This document shows, piece after piece, positions 34,400-41,649 of a DNA stretch of 64,000 nt. Positions within the stretch are counted from its first letter, which is position 1. The number at the start of each line of letters is the position of its first letter. Source of the stretch: Actinoplanes sp. TBRC 11911. GTDB taxonomy: Bacteria > Actinomycetota > Actinomycetes > Mycobacteriales > Micromonosporaceae. The DNA is taken from contig NZ_JABBNC010000001.1 in NCBI RefSeq assembly GCF_012933445.1, positions 248,001-312,000 of the forward strand, read 5' to 3'. Made by a program: the position numbers and the translations under genes. The notes beneath the pieces were generated by a model. It was given only the letters and a program-made list of their open reading frames with translations, ran no database searches and was not told the origin of the DNA.

Positions 34400-34915
34400 C
34401 TACCAGCGTTCGCGGTGCACGACCTGCTCAAACGGGCGGCGGCTGGGGTGCACGACGGGGCGCAGCGGCCGATCGGCGGGATAACCGATGCCGATCATGT
34501 ACGCCACGTCGTGCGTGTCCGGGATGCCGAGGATCTCGCGGGCCTTGACCTGGTCGCCGACCGACGAGTGCCCGGTGCCGATGCCCAGATCCGCGGCGGC
34601 GAGCATCATGGCGTACGTCGCCTGGCCCAGGTCGTACGCGTCGGTCGCCCGGGTGCGCTGGTCGTCGGTCGCGGGCAGGACCAGCGCGATCGCGGCCGCC
34701 GCACCGGCGATGTGGCCCGCGTGGTTCCAGACCGTCGCCAGCTCCCCGAGACTGTCACGGTCGGTGACGACGACGAAATCCCAGTGCTGGCGGTTCGAGG
34801 ACGACGGCGCGCGCCAGCCTGCCTCGGCGATCCGGGTCAGCTGTTCCTCGGACAGGGCCTGCCGGGTGTAATCACGTACGTTGCGCCGGGCCCTGATCGC
34901 GTCCCAAGTCTCCAT
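34400..34915 (-). CDS. Nitroreductase-family protein
   Basis: 171 residues, ATG after GGAGAAGCCG. Motifs include AIRARRNVRDYTRQALS (FMN-binding start), AGWRAPSSSNRQHWDFVVV, and VGDQVKAREILGIP. The family uses FMN and NAD(P)H to reduce nitro groups, quinones or other acceptors. It probably forms a transcription unit with the glycosylase gene downstream. Confidence 0.9.
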   Translation of the reverse strand: METWDAIRARRNVRDYTRQALSEEQLTRIAEAGWRAPSSSNRQHWDFVVVTDRDSLGELATVWNHAGHIAGAAAAIALVLPATDDQRTRATDAYDLGQATYAMMLAAADLGIGTGHSSVGDQVKAREILGIPDTHDVAYMIGIGYPADRPLRPVVHPSRRPFEQVVHRERW

Positions 34916-35042
34916 CGGCTTCTCCGTCTTCGTCTGCTCCCGGCATCACACACAGCCCCGTCTGCGGGTCGCAGTAGCCGGCCGGTTCGGCCACGACCAA
35001 TTGCAAGAGTGTCACCGGTTCGCGGGTTTCATCGTGTGGCAT
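34872..35042 (-). CDS. Possible small protein with CDPQTGLC motif
   Basis: A 56-residue frame starting with ATG at 35042, overlapping the DsbA-type gene end by 14 bases and the nitroreductase start by 44 bases. It contains an Asp/Glu-rich tail and a CxxxxxxC pair (CDPQTGLC). The overlap on both sides makes it doubtful, but the frame fills an otherwise empty gap. The cysteine pair would suit a redox partner or a small metal-binding peptide of the upstream DsbA-type protein. No homolog is known to me. Confidence 0.3.
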   Translation of the reverse strand: MPHDETREPVTLLQLVVAEPAGYCDPQTGLCVMPGADEDGEADGDLGRDQGPAQRT

Positions 35043-35682
35043 TCGTCTGCTCCCATGCCTGGTCGATGGCGGCGGCGTACTGGACCGTGCTGACGGCACC
35101 CGGAATGCCCAGCCGGTTGCCCAAAACGGTGAACGGGACGCCGCGCGCGCCGAGGCGGATGGCGGCATTATGGTCGGCGCGCACCTCGTCGGCGTAACGG
35201 TCGGTGGCGAGGACGTCGCGGATCTCGGCGCCGGGCAGGCCGAGCTCTTCGCCGAGGCGTACGAGCGTGGGGTGTTGGTAAATTCCGGCGTTGCCGCCGA
35301 ACATCTCGGCCTGCATGGCACGCAGATAATCCCAGCCGAGCCCGTACGCGTTGCCGAGTTGCACGAGACGCAGCATGTCGAAGGTGTTCGCGAACAGGCG
35401 ATCCATCTCGTACGGGAGGCCCTCGGCGGTGGCCAGACGCACCATGCCCTCCTCGATCTCGCGGGCCTTGGCGGTGGGGACGCCGAGCTTCTTCGCGAGC
35501 ATCTCGAGCAGCGGGGTGCCGGTGGTGGGAGCGGTGGGGTCCAGCTCGAAAGTGTGAATTCGCAGGTCGATGTCGGCGGCGTGCGGGGACTTCCCGATCG
35601 CCACGCCTAAGCGCTGTTCGCCGAGGTAGCACCAGGGGCAGAGGACGTCCGCCCAGACGTCGATCGTCAGACGCGATCCCAA
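35029..35682 (-). CDS. DsbA-family (FrnE-like) oxidoreductase
   Basis: 217 residues, cytoplasmic because there is no signal peptide. The thioredoxin-like active site is VLCPWCYLGEQRL (CxxC = CPWC), and GVPFTVLGNRLGIPGA has the cis-Pro loop. The long helical insertion (about residues 60-150) is typical of FrnE/DsbA-like isomerases. The GTG or ATG start near 35682 is divergent from a TetR gene whose operators lie between, so it may be that regulator's target. Confidence 0.9.
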   Translation of the reverse strand: MGSRLTIDVWADVLCPWCYLGEQRLGVAIGKSPHAADIDLRIHTFELDPTAPTTGTPLLEMLAKKLGVPTAKAREIEEGMVRLATAEGLPYEMDRLFANTFDMLRLVQLGNAYGLGWDYLRAMQAEMFGGNAGIYQHPTLVRLGEELGLPGAEIRDVLATDRYADEVRADHNAAIRLGARGVPFTVLGNRLGIPGAVSTVQYAAAIDQAWEQTNATR

Positions 35683-35704
35683 TTCGGGGCCACCTTCCGG
35701 TAAG

Positions 35705-35754
35705 TTGAGTACCGCTCAGGAACGAAGCTAGCACTAAGTTGAGGGGGCCCTCAA
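35705..35754. promoter_or_regulatory. Two putative TetR operators
   Basis: TTGAGTACCGCTCAG (35705-35719) and TTGAGGGGGCCCTCAA (35739-35754) share TTGAG...CTCA. The second is a 7-bp arm palindrome, and the two are 34 bases apart between the divergent DsbA-like and TetR genes. Confidence 0.55.
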
Positions 35755-35817
35755 GTTCTTCGGGACAGATCCGGCGGGAGCATGTTTGGGGGACGGGAGC
35801 ATGACGGGGGCGGGAGC

Positions 35818-36384
35818 ATGACGGGGACGCGGGCACCCAGGCGTGACGCGCGCGACAACGCGGCAAAATTGCGTTCGGCGGCGATGGAGCTGTTTCTGGC
35901 GAAGGGGCTGGACGCGTCGTTGTACGAGATCGCCAAGGGCGCGGGCGTCAGCATCGGCACCCTGTACAACCACTTCGGGTCGCGCGAGGGACTGATCGAC
36001 GCGGTCATCCCCGGGGTCGTCGGAACGCGTCTGCAGGAGCTGGCCGCCTCGGCGACTTCACAGCCGACGCCGCGGGCACGGCTGGAAAGCTTCGTGCACG
36101 GCATGTTCAGCCTGCTGCGCGACGACCCGGCCCTGAACGACTCCGTGCTGCGGCGCTACCCGGAGGCTTCGGCACTCCTGGACATTTGCGCCACGTCGAC
36201 CGATCTCGGGCGCACGTTGGTCCGGGAGGCGCATGCGGACGGGTCGCTGTCGCCGAACTTCACCGAGGACGACCTGGTCAGCCTGCTTTGGCTGGCCGGC
36301 ACGGGCGGCCGCGAGCAGTCCGCCCCGCCCGGGTGGCGACGGATTTTGGAGCGCGCCCTGAGCTCGGCGTGGACGGCGCCGTAG
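35818..36384 (+). CDS. TetR/AcrR family regulator
   Basis: 188 residues. ATG at 35818 is favoured (GGGAG 5 bases upstream); an in-frame ATG at 35782 would also work, and the sequence CGGGAGCATG occurs three times in this short stretch. The TetR helix-turn-helix lies at residues 12-60 (YEIAKGAGVSIGTLYNHFGSREGL), with a C-terminal ligand domain (LDICATSTDLGRTLV). Divergent from the DsbA/FrnE gene, with two operator-like palindromes between. The stop TAG overlaps the beginning of a tandem-repeat array. Confidence 0.85.
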   Translation: MTGTRAPRRDARDNAAKLRSAAMELFLAKGLDASLYEIAKGAGVSIGTLYNHFGSREGLIDAVIPGVVGTRLQELAASATSQPTPRARLESFVHGMFSLLRDDPALNDSVLRRYPEASALLDICATSTDLGRTLVREAHADGSLSPNFTEDDLVSLLWLAGTGGREQSAPPGWRRILERALSSAWTAP

Positions 36385-36520
36385 TTCCAGCGGTCTCACG
36401 CGCGCGGGTCCAGCGGTCTCCCGCGCGCAGGTCCAGCGGTCCCCCGCGCACAGGTCCAGCGGTCCCCCGCGCGCAGGTCCAGCGGTCCCCCGCCCGTAGG
36501 TCCAGCGGTCTCGCGCCCGA
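36384..36520. repeat. 23-bp tandem repeat, six units
   Basis: Six head-to-tail units of 23 bp, each beginning with a version of GGTCCAGCGGTC (unit starts at 36384, 36407, 36430, 36453, 36476 and 36499). Units 3 and 4 differ at one position. The array fills the space between the TetR stop and the small membrane protein gene. Confidence 0.9.
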
Positions 36521-36553
36521 GCCGGTCGCCTCACCGCATGGTCAAGCGGGCGC

Positions 36554-36982
36554 TCAGCCGCGTGCCAAGCTCGCCGCGGTACGGCGGTCATGCAGGAGCG
36601 CGAGCCCGGTGGCGGCGGCGCCCACCCCCTCCCACAGCGCCACCCCGAAGAATCGCGCCGGCGCGTCGCCCAGCAACACCAGCGTCGTGAACACGGTGAA
36701 GGTCAACAGCCGGAACCCCACCGTGAACCGGAAGAACGGCCGCCATTCGGTAGCAGCCGCGACGAGGTAGTAGACGCCCATGTTGAGCGACGCCATCGAG
36801 GACGCGGTCAGGAAGACGCGGGTGTAGTCGCCCGAAGCACGCGCGTGCGCCGGAACCACCTCAAAGCCGAGCAGGGCCAGCAGCGCCTCCGGCCGCACGA
36901 CCCCGACGACGCCGAGCACGACGGCAATCACGCCGAAGACCACCATGCTCCATCCCACTGTGGTGCGCGGCAGCCCTTTCAT
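36554..36982 (-). CDS. Small four-helix membrane protein
   Basis: 142 residues from an ATG at 36982. Four transmembrane stretches are visible: MVVFGVIAVVLGVVGVV, SMASLNMGVYYLVAAA, VGFRLLTFTVFTTLVLLG and FFGVALWEGVGAAATGLALL. It may belong to small actinobacterial membrane proteins of unknown function. The frame is open upstream across the 15-bp repeat array, giving a Trp/Gly/Arg repeat that is unlikely to be real protein. No clear ribosome site is present, so the start is uncertain. Confidence 0.6.
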   Translation of the reverse strand: MKGLPRTTVGWSMVVFGVIAVVLGVVGVVRPEALLALLGFEVVPAHARASGDYTRVFLTASSMASLNMGVYYLVAAATEWRPFFRFTVGFRLLTFTVFTTLVLLGDAPARFFGVALWEGVGAAATGLALLHDRRTAASLARG

Positions 36983-37010
36983 CCGGCGGCATCCCATCGC
37001 ACCACACCGG

Positions 37011-37175
37011 CTCCGACCAGCCCGACCCCAACCAGGCCAACCCCGACCAGACCAACCCCGACCAGACCAACCCCGACCAGCCCGACTCCAATCAGGCCAG
37101 CTCCAACCAGGCCAACCCCGACCAGCCCAACCCCGACCAGACCAACCCCGACCACGCCAACTCCGACGGCGCCGG
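37011..37175. repeat. 15-bp tandem repeat, eleven units
   Basis: Eleven 15-bp units with consensus CCCCGACCAGACCAA, from 37011 to 37175; the last unit is degenerate. A 15-bp period keeps a frame, so all frames over the array read as five-residue repeats. It lies just upstream of the membrane protein gene's start. Confidence 0.9.
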
Positions 37176-37423
37176 CCCACCGAATGACACCGCCCCACCC
37201 TTGCCGCCCGCTCCTGGCTCGCCGCCAGCTCCGCCGTCCCACCCACTCCCCCTTCACCCAGGAAGAGATGATCATAGATGGGGACGGGAGGCGGTAAAGG
37301 CACCGAGATCTGTCAGCGCCGACATTGAAACCCGACCATGGCGAAGGCGGGCTCACACCACGGACCAGCGACAGTCGTGCAAACCACAATGGGGATCGGA
37401 AACCGCCACGGGCACCCTCTGCC

Positions 37424-37477
37424 CCGGCCACCGGCCACCGGCCACCGGCCACCGGCCACCGGCCACCGGCCACCGGC
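37424..37477. repeat. 7-bp tandem repeat, about 7.7 units
   Basis: CCGGCCA repeated seven times in perfect tandem plus 5 further bases. Each unit contains the palindrome GGCC/CCGG core, so the array can form multiple small hairpins. Confidence 0.92.
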
Positions 37478-37915
37478 GAGCGTCAAGCGGCGACCAACGC
37501 GGCCGCCGAGATGACCAACGAGCCGTTGCACGATTGCCAGGTCGACGCGCGCCTCGTCCATCAATCCCACTATGCGGCGGGCCCAACCACATTCTGGACT
37601 TTCTTGAGACCTTGGAGAGTTACGCCCACATGCCGACCATAAGTCTCCAAGGTCTACAAATCGTCAGGGAAAGCGCCTGAACAAAAGGCGCAGAGCTGGA
37701 GAAAATTTCCCTCTACTGTGGACTCTGGTCCCACACTGCGGACCGGGTGGCCACGATGTGGCTGCCAGTCCCGCAGAACGAACACGGGTCCCACATTGTG
37801 AGTTTCGCAGGGCGGCGGACGCCGATCGATCATGCGGGTTGTCCGTCGCCGCGTGGCAATGCACGTTCGGTCTGCCGTGGTGCTAGGCAGGCTGCCGATC
37901 GCTACCCCCGGCGCC

Positions 37916-38072
37916 GGGCCGCAGTCACGGTCGTCGGGCTGCAGTAACAGTCCACGGGCTGTAGCCACCGCCCACGGGCTGCAGCCACGGCCGCCGCACT
38001 GCACGCCCCATCGCACTGCAGTCACCGCCACCGCACTGCAATCACGGCTGCCGCACTGCGACACCGACCGCG
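37916..38072. repeat. 20-bp degenerate tandem repeat, about eight units
   Basis: Units begin with versions of GGGCTGCAG (first four) or GCACTGCA (next four); the period is 20 bp except for one 17-bp unit. Similarity between neighbouring units is moderate, so this array is older than the 7-bp and 15-bp ones. Confidence 0.75.
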
Positions 38073-38192
38073 AGCTTCGGGGACCTTCCAGGCTGTCATC
38101 GGCAGCGCCGACACAGCCACCGGCGGAAGCGCGCCGCCGCGACGGGGGCGAAAGCAAGTCGATCAGCGATGGGGCTCTGGCGCGAAAGATGT

Positions 38193-39110
38193 TCAGAGGT
38201 GGAGCTCGTCGAAGGCTGCCTTGCGGCCGGTGTGGACGGCGGCGCGCAGGACGTCTGGGCGGCGCTCGGTGCGGCCGACGCGGACGCTGCCGAGCGGCGG
38301 GCGGATCTGCAGTGTGGCCGGGTGGGCGGCCAGCAAGCGCTCCTCCTCGGCTCTGATCGCGACGCGGCGCAGCCACGGGTCGAGCGCGCCGGGGGCCCGC
38401 CGGGTGAACCAGCGCGATAAGACCAGACGTTCGCCTCGGGAGGGTGGGGTGACGGTTTCGTCGGTACGCTTCGTGCGCAGCGCGACGATGTGCGTGGCGT
38501 GCTGGGACAGGGCCGTTCGGACCGGGACGGCCTCGCTCACGCCGGCGTCGACGAAACGGCGCTGGTCGATCTCGACGGGGTCGCCGGTGAGCAGCGGCAT
38601 CGCGGTCGAGGCGCGGAGCGCGGCCTGCAGGCTGGCCCGGTCGCGGAGCCGGTCGTGCAGGTCGGTCGCGGCGCCGGTCTGGGCGTCGGTGGCGATCGGG
38701 TGGAACTCGACGGAATTGTCCAGGATCTCCTGGAAGCCCATCGGCACGATCTCGGTGTAGAGCGTGTGCACCACCCATCGCGTGTCCACGACCGGGCGCC
38801 GGCGCAGCGCCCGCCTCGGATCCATGGTGGCTCGCATGATTATCGGGTCCCACCAGGCGTGCATGGTGCTGGCGGCTCGCCCGCAGAGCAGCCACGCCCC
38901 GTTGAGCGCGCCCGCCGAGCTGCCGTAGACGGCGTCGAACAGCGGCAGCAGCCCGAGGTCCTCGATCGCGGTGGTCATCCCGCTGGAGATGGCGCCGCGC
39001 GAGCTCCCGCCCTCGATCAGCAGGACCACGCGGGCACTGTCGCGGCGGTGTCCGGGAGTGCTTCGGTGCTGCTTGCGCTCGCGCAGCAGCTGCAGGACGG
39101 CGTCTGTCAC
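38193..39110 (-). CDS. Patatin-like phospholipase
   Basis: 305 residues from a GTG at 39110 (an AAAGGAGGG site lies immediately before it, closer than usual). The patatin signatures are present: an oxyanion-hole loop EGGSSRGAISSG, nucleophile elbow YGSSAGALNG (GxSxG) and the catalytic Asp in RFVDAGVSEAVP (DxG). It should hydrolyse acyl-lipids or short esters inside the cell. Divergent from a TetR regulator, with a direct-repeat motif in the gap. Confidence 0.88.
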   Translation of the reverse strand: MTDAVLQLLRERKQHRSTPGHRRDSARVVLLIEGGSSRGAISSGMTTAIEDLGLLPLFDAVYGSSAGALNGAWLLCGRAASTMHAWWDPIIMRATMDPRRALRRRPVVDTRWVVHTLYTEIVPMGFQEILDNSVEFHPIATDAQTGAATDLHDRLRDRASLQAALRASTAMPLLTGDPVEIDQRRFVDAGVSEAVPVRTALSQHATHIVALRTKRTDETVTPPSRGERLVLSRWFTRRAPGALDPWLRRVAIRAEEERLLAAHPATLQIRPPLGSVRVGRTERRPDVLRAAVHTGRKAAFDELHL

Positions 39111-39124
39111 CCCTCCTTTATACC

Positions 39125-39147
39125 GTTCCGTAACAGTGTTCCGTAAC
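39125..39147. promoter_or_regulatory. Direct repeats between patatin and TetR genes
   Basis: GTTCCGTAAC occurs at 39125-39134 and again at 39138-39147, a 13-base period. The pair is bounded by CCGTT and AACGG, so an inverted arrangement is also possible. It is a likely binding site for the TetR regulator that starts at 39165. Confidence 0.55.
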
Positions 39148-39164
39148 GGTGGTACGGTAGCCTC

Positions 39165-39905
39165 ATGCCGCGGCTGAAGCAGCGCACCGACACGCTCCGC
39201 GAACGCGGTCTCGCCAGCGCCCTGGCCGTGCTCGCCGAGGAGGGGGTGGCGGGGCTGACCACGCGCACGGTCGCCCGCCGCGCCGAGGCCTCGGTCCCGG
39301 CGATCTACGAGGTGTTCGGCGACAAGGCCGGCCTCATCCGCGAGCTCTTCTTCCACGGCTTCCGCGTCCTGGGCGACGACCTCGACGCCGCGGCGACAAC
39401 CGCAGGCGCGCGCGAGGCCGCGACAACCGCAACGCCGAGCAGGGCGGCAAACCCGGAAACACACATCGCGGCCGCGACCAGCCCAGACGCGCGCGACGCC
39501 GCGACAACCCTGGCGCCGAGCACGGCGGCGGGCGACGAGACCCACGACGCGGCGGCCGATCCGCTTGCCGCCCTGCGCCGCACCGCCCAGGCGTTTCGCG
39601 GGTTTGTCGTCGGCAATCCCGTACTGGCTCAGGTCATGTTCTCGCGGCCGTTCGCTGATTTCGACCCGACGCCCGAGGACCACAAGGCCGGGATCAAGGT
39701 GCGCAAAATCTTCGTGCAGCGCGTGCGGGACGCTGTCGACGCGGGGCAGCTCGACGGTGACCCGACCGACATCGCGCACGTGCTCTTCGAGTTCGTTCAA
39801 GGGATGGCCGCCGCGGAGAGCGCGCAACGCCTCGGCGCCTCCCCGCAATCGGTCGATCGTCGCTGGCGTCTCGGGCTGGACGCCCTCCTCAAGGGGCTGA
39901 GCTGA
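39165..39905 (+). CDS. TetR family regulator with a duplicated Ala/Thr-rich insertion
   Basis: 246 residues. The helix-turn-helix (GLTTRTVARRAEASVPAIYEVFGDKAGL) is normal. After the DNA-binding domain, about residues 77-130, there is an Ala/Thr-rich insert composed of two imperfect copies of a 27-residue unit (copy 1 contains REAATTATPSRAANPETH, copy 2 RDAATTLAPSTAAGDETH). Regulators of this type usually run directly from LDAAADPLAAL into the ligand domain. The insert is flanked by that very sequence, so it looks like an added tandem duplication. The stop overlaps the hydrolase start by one base (TGATG). Confidence 0.85.
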   Translation: MPRLKQRTDTLRERGLASALAVLAEEGVAGLTTRTVARRAEASVPAIYEVFGDKAGLIRELFFHGFRVLGDDLDAAATTAGAREAATTATPSRAANPETHIAAATSPDARDAATTLAPSTAAGDETHDAAADPLAALRRTAQAFRGFVVGNPVLAQVMFSRPFADFDPTPEDHKAGIKVRKIFVQRVRDAVDAGQLDGDPTDIAHVLFEFVQGMAAAESAQRLGASPQSVDRRWRLGLDALLKGLS

Positions 39906-40732
39906 TGCACGTCGAACTCGCGCAAGGGACCATCACCTACCGCGTCGCCGGCCCGGACGACAGCGCGCTGCCGCCGGTCGTGTTCGTGCACGGCCTCCTC
40001 GTCGACAACCAGCTCTGGACCGGCGTCGCCGGCGTGCTCGCCGAGCGTGGCATCCGCAGCTACGCGCCCACCTGGCCGCTCGGCTCGCACCGCGTCGCGA
40101 TGAGACCCGGCGCCGACCTCAGCCCGCGCGGCCAGGCCGCGATCATCAGCGAGTTTCTCGCCGCCCTCGACCTCGACGACGTCACGCTGGTCGGCAACGA
40201 CACCGGCGGGGCGTTGTGCCAGTTCACGATCGACCGTGACGATCGCCGGATCGGGCGGCTGGTCCTCACCAACTGTGATGCCTTCGAGGTGTTCCCGCCG
40301 CGTGCGTTCGCCGGGCTGGTCCGAATCGGCAGTCACGCGGCGCTGATCAAACCGCTGGCCGCAGCCTTGTGGCCGACGGCGATCCGGCACAGCCGGCGCG
40401 GCTTCGGTGGGCTGTTCGTCCGGCCGCCGGACCCGGCGATCACGCGCGGCTGGATCGAGCCCGCCCTTCGCGACGCGGCGATCCGGCGCGACGCCGCCAA
40501 GCTGATGAGCGCGATGCGCCCGGACGAACTGCTCGACGTCGCCGGCCGCCTGACGAACTTCACCAAGCCCGTACGCCTCGTCTGGGGCGACGCCGACCCG
40601 TACTTCCCGATCGGTTTCGCCCAGCGGCTCGCCGCGGCGTTCCCGGACGCGACGCTCACGCCCGTGCCCGGCGGCCGCACGTTCGTCTCGATGGACTTTC
40701 CCCATCAGGTGGCCGACGTAATCACGGCCTGA
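39905..40732 (+). CDS. Alpha/beta hydrolase with Asp nucleophile elbow and no obvious catalytic His
   Basis: 275 residues. The oxyanion region is VFVHGLLVDNQLWTG and the nucleophile elbow GNDTGGAL, so the nucleophile is Asp as in haloalkane dehalogenase-like enzymes. In the place where a GH(F/Y) catalytic histidine is expected, the sequence reads PGGRTFVSMDFP, with Arg-Thr instead. The acid in VWGDADPYFP is present. Translational coupling to the TetR gene suggests that the regulator responds to the hydrolase's substrate or product. Confidence 0.82.
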   Translation: MHVELAQGTITYRVAGPDDSALPPVVFVHGLLVDNQLWTGVAGVLAERGIRSYAPTWPLGSHRVAMRPGADLSPRGQAAIISEFLAALDLDDVTLVGNDTGGALCQFTIDRDDRRIGRLVLTNCDAFEVFPPRAFAGLVRIGSHAALIKPLAAALWPTAIRHSRRGFGGLFVRPPDPAITRGWIEPALRDAAIRRDAAKLMSAMRPDELLDVAGRLTNFTKPVRLVWGDADPYFPIGFAQRLAAAFPDATLTPVPGGRTFVSMDFPHQVADVITA

Positions 40733-40738
40733 AACGGG

Positions 40739-41551
40739 TCAGAGCAAGCCGTGCAACCGAGCCTGCTGCGCCGCCGCCGCGCGGGTGTGCGCCTCGAGCC
40801 GGCGCATCGCGGAGCGCAGATACGCCTTCACCGTCTCCAGGCTCAGGCCGAGCTTGGCCGCGATCTCCGGGTTGCTCGCGCCCAGTTCCACCAACCGCAA
40901 CGCCTCGGTCTCGCGCGGCGTCAGCACCGGTTTCGACCGTCCGACGCGGGCCGCGGAGGCGATCAGGTCCTGCCGGATGCGGATCAGCCGTTCGCGCATC
41001 TCCGGATCGCTGGTGTCGCGGATCACGGCGGCGAGCTCGGCGACCGCGCTGCGCGCCCCGGACGGCGATTCGAGCGGGCTCGGCCCGAGTTTGGCCTCGA
41101 CGTCGCGGCGCAGCTGGTTGGCCGTGGCGATCGCGGTCTGCAGCGTCCGGTCGCCGATCGGCCGGCGGTCGCGGACCGCGCCGTACACGACGCCCTGGAC
41201 CTGGCCCCACACCAGCACGGGAATGGCGAACACCGACGTGAGCCCCTCGGTCAGCACCGCCCGGTCGTACTCGTGGGTGATCGCCACCGTGGTGGCGTAG
41301 TCGTTCACCCGCTGCGGCGTGCGGTGACGCAGAACACTGCCGCCGAGCCCTTTTCCGGGCTGCACGACGAGTCCGCGCATCGAGTCGCCGACCGTGCCGA
41401 TCAGGTAGTCGAGGCGGAGCTGCTCGTCGTCGAGCCCCTCGTGGGTGGCGCCGCCGAACACGACCGGCAGGCCGGTTGCGGTCCGCAGCCGCGCCAAACG
41501 CTGGGGCAGCAGTTCGTCCATCGTCTTACGAGCCGCGAGGCCGCCGTCCAT
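40739..41551 (-). CDS. GAF / LuxR-type transcriptional regulator
   Basis: 270 residues, ATG at 41551 after GGGAGGG; in-frame starts at 41581 and 41605 lack such a site. An N-terminal GAF-like domain (residues about 15-150, with LGGSVLRHRTPQRVNDYA and VFAIPVLVWGQVQGVVYGAV) is followed by a linker and a LuxR helix-turn-helix (LTPRETEALRLVELGASNPEIAAKLGLSLETVKAYLRSAMRRL). This is a common actinobacterial layout, in which the GAF domain senses a small ligand. No operator was identified. Convergent with the hydrolase gene. Confidence 0.88.
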   Translation of the reverse strand: MDGGLAARKTMDELLPQRLARLRTATGLPVVFGGATHEGLDDEQLRLDYLIGTVGDSMRGLVVQPGKGLGGSVLRHRTPQRVNDYATTVAITHEYDRAVLTEGLTSVFAIPVLVWGQVQGVVYGAVRDRRPIGDRTLQTAIATANQLRRDVEAKLGPSPLESPSGARSAVAELAAVIRDTSDPEMRERLIRIRQDLIASAARVGRSKPVLTPRETEALRLVELGASNPEIAAKLGLSLETVKAYLRSAMRRLEAHTRAAAAQQARLHGLL

Positions 41552-41649
41552 CAACCCTCCCACCGATGTGATCTTGGGCATTGCGCCCGGACCAGCCTTG
41601 ATCACACTTCACAGGGAACAACGGCCGAAGGGGGGCCGGGTTCGCGGGG

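Larger units (their letters stand above)
36983..38192. other. Repeat-rich non-coding region
   Basis: About 1.2 kb without a supported gene. It contains three separate tandem-repeat arrays described below. Open frames of 70-400 codons on both strands are explained by repeats and high G+C. Confidence 0.65.

Noticed and set aside
36384..36520. CRISPR array
   Set aside because: Units are contiguous without variable spacers, and no cas genes are in the window.
36554..37303. Long N-terminal extension of the small membrane protein through the 15-bp array
   Set aside because: The added sequence is a translated DNA repeat (Trp/Gly/Arg) with no ribosome site; the ATG at 36982 starts just before the first membrane helix.
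37654..38895. Arg/Pro-rich minus-strand frame across the repeats and the patatin gene end
   Set aside because: It overlaps the patatin gene in another frame and depends on repeat sequence.
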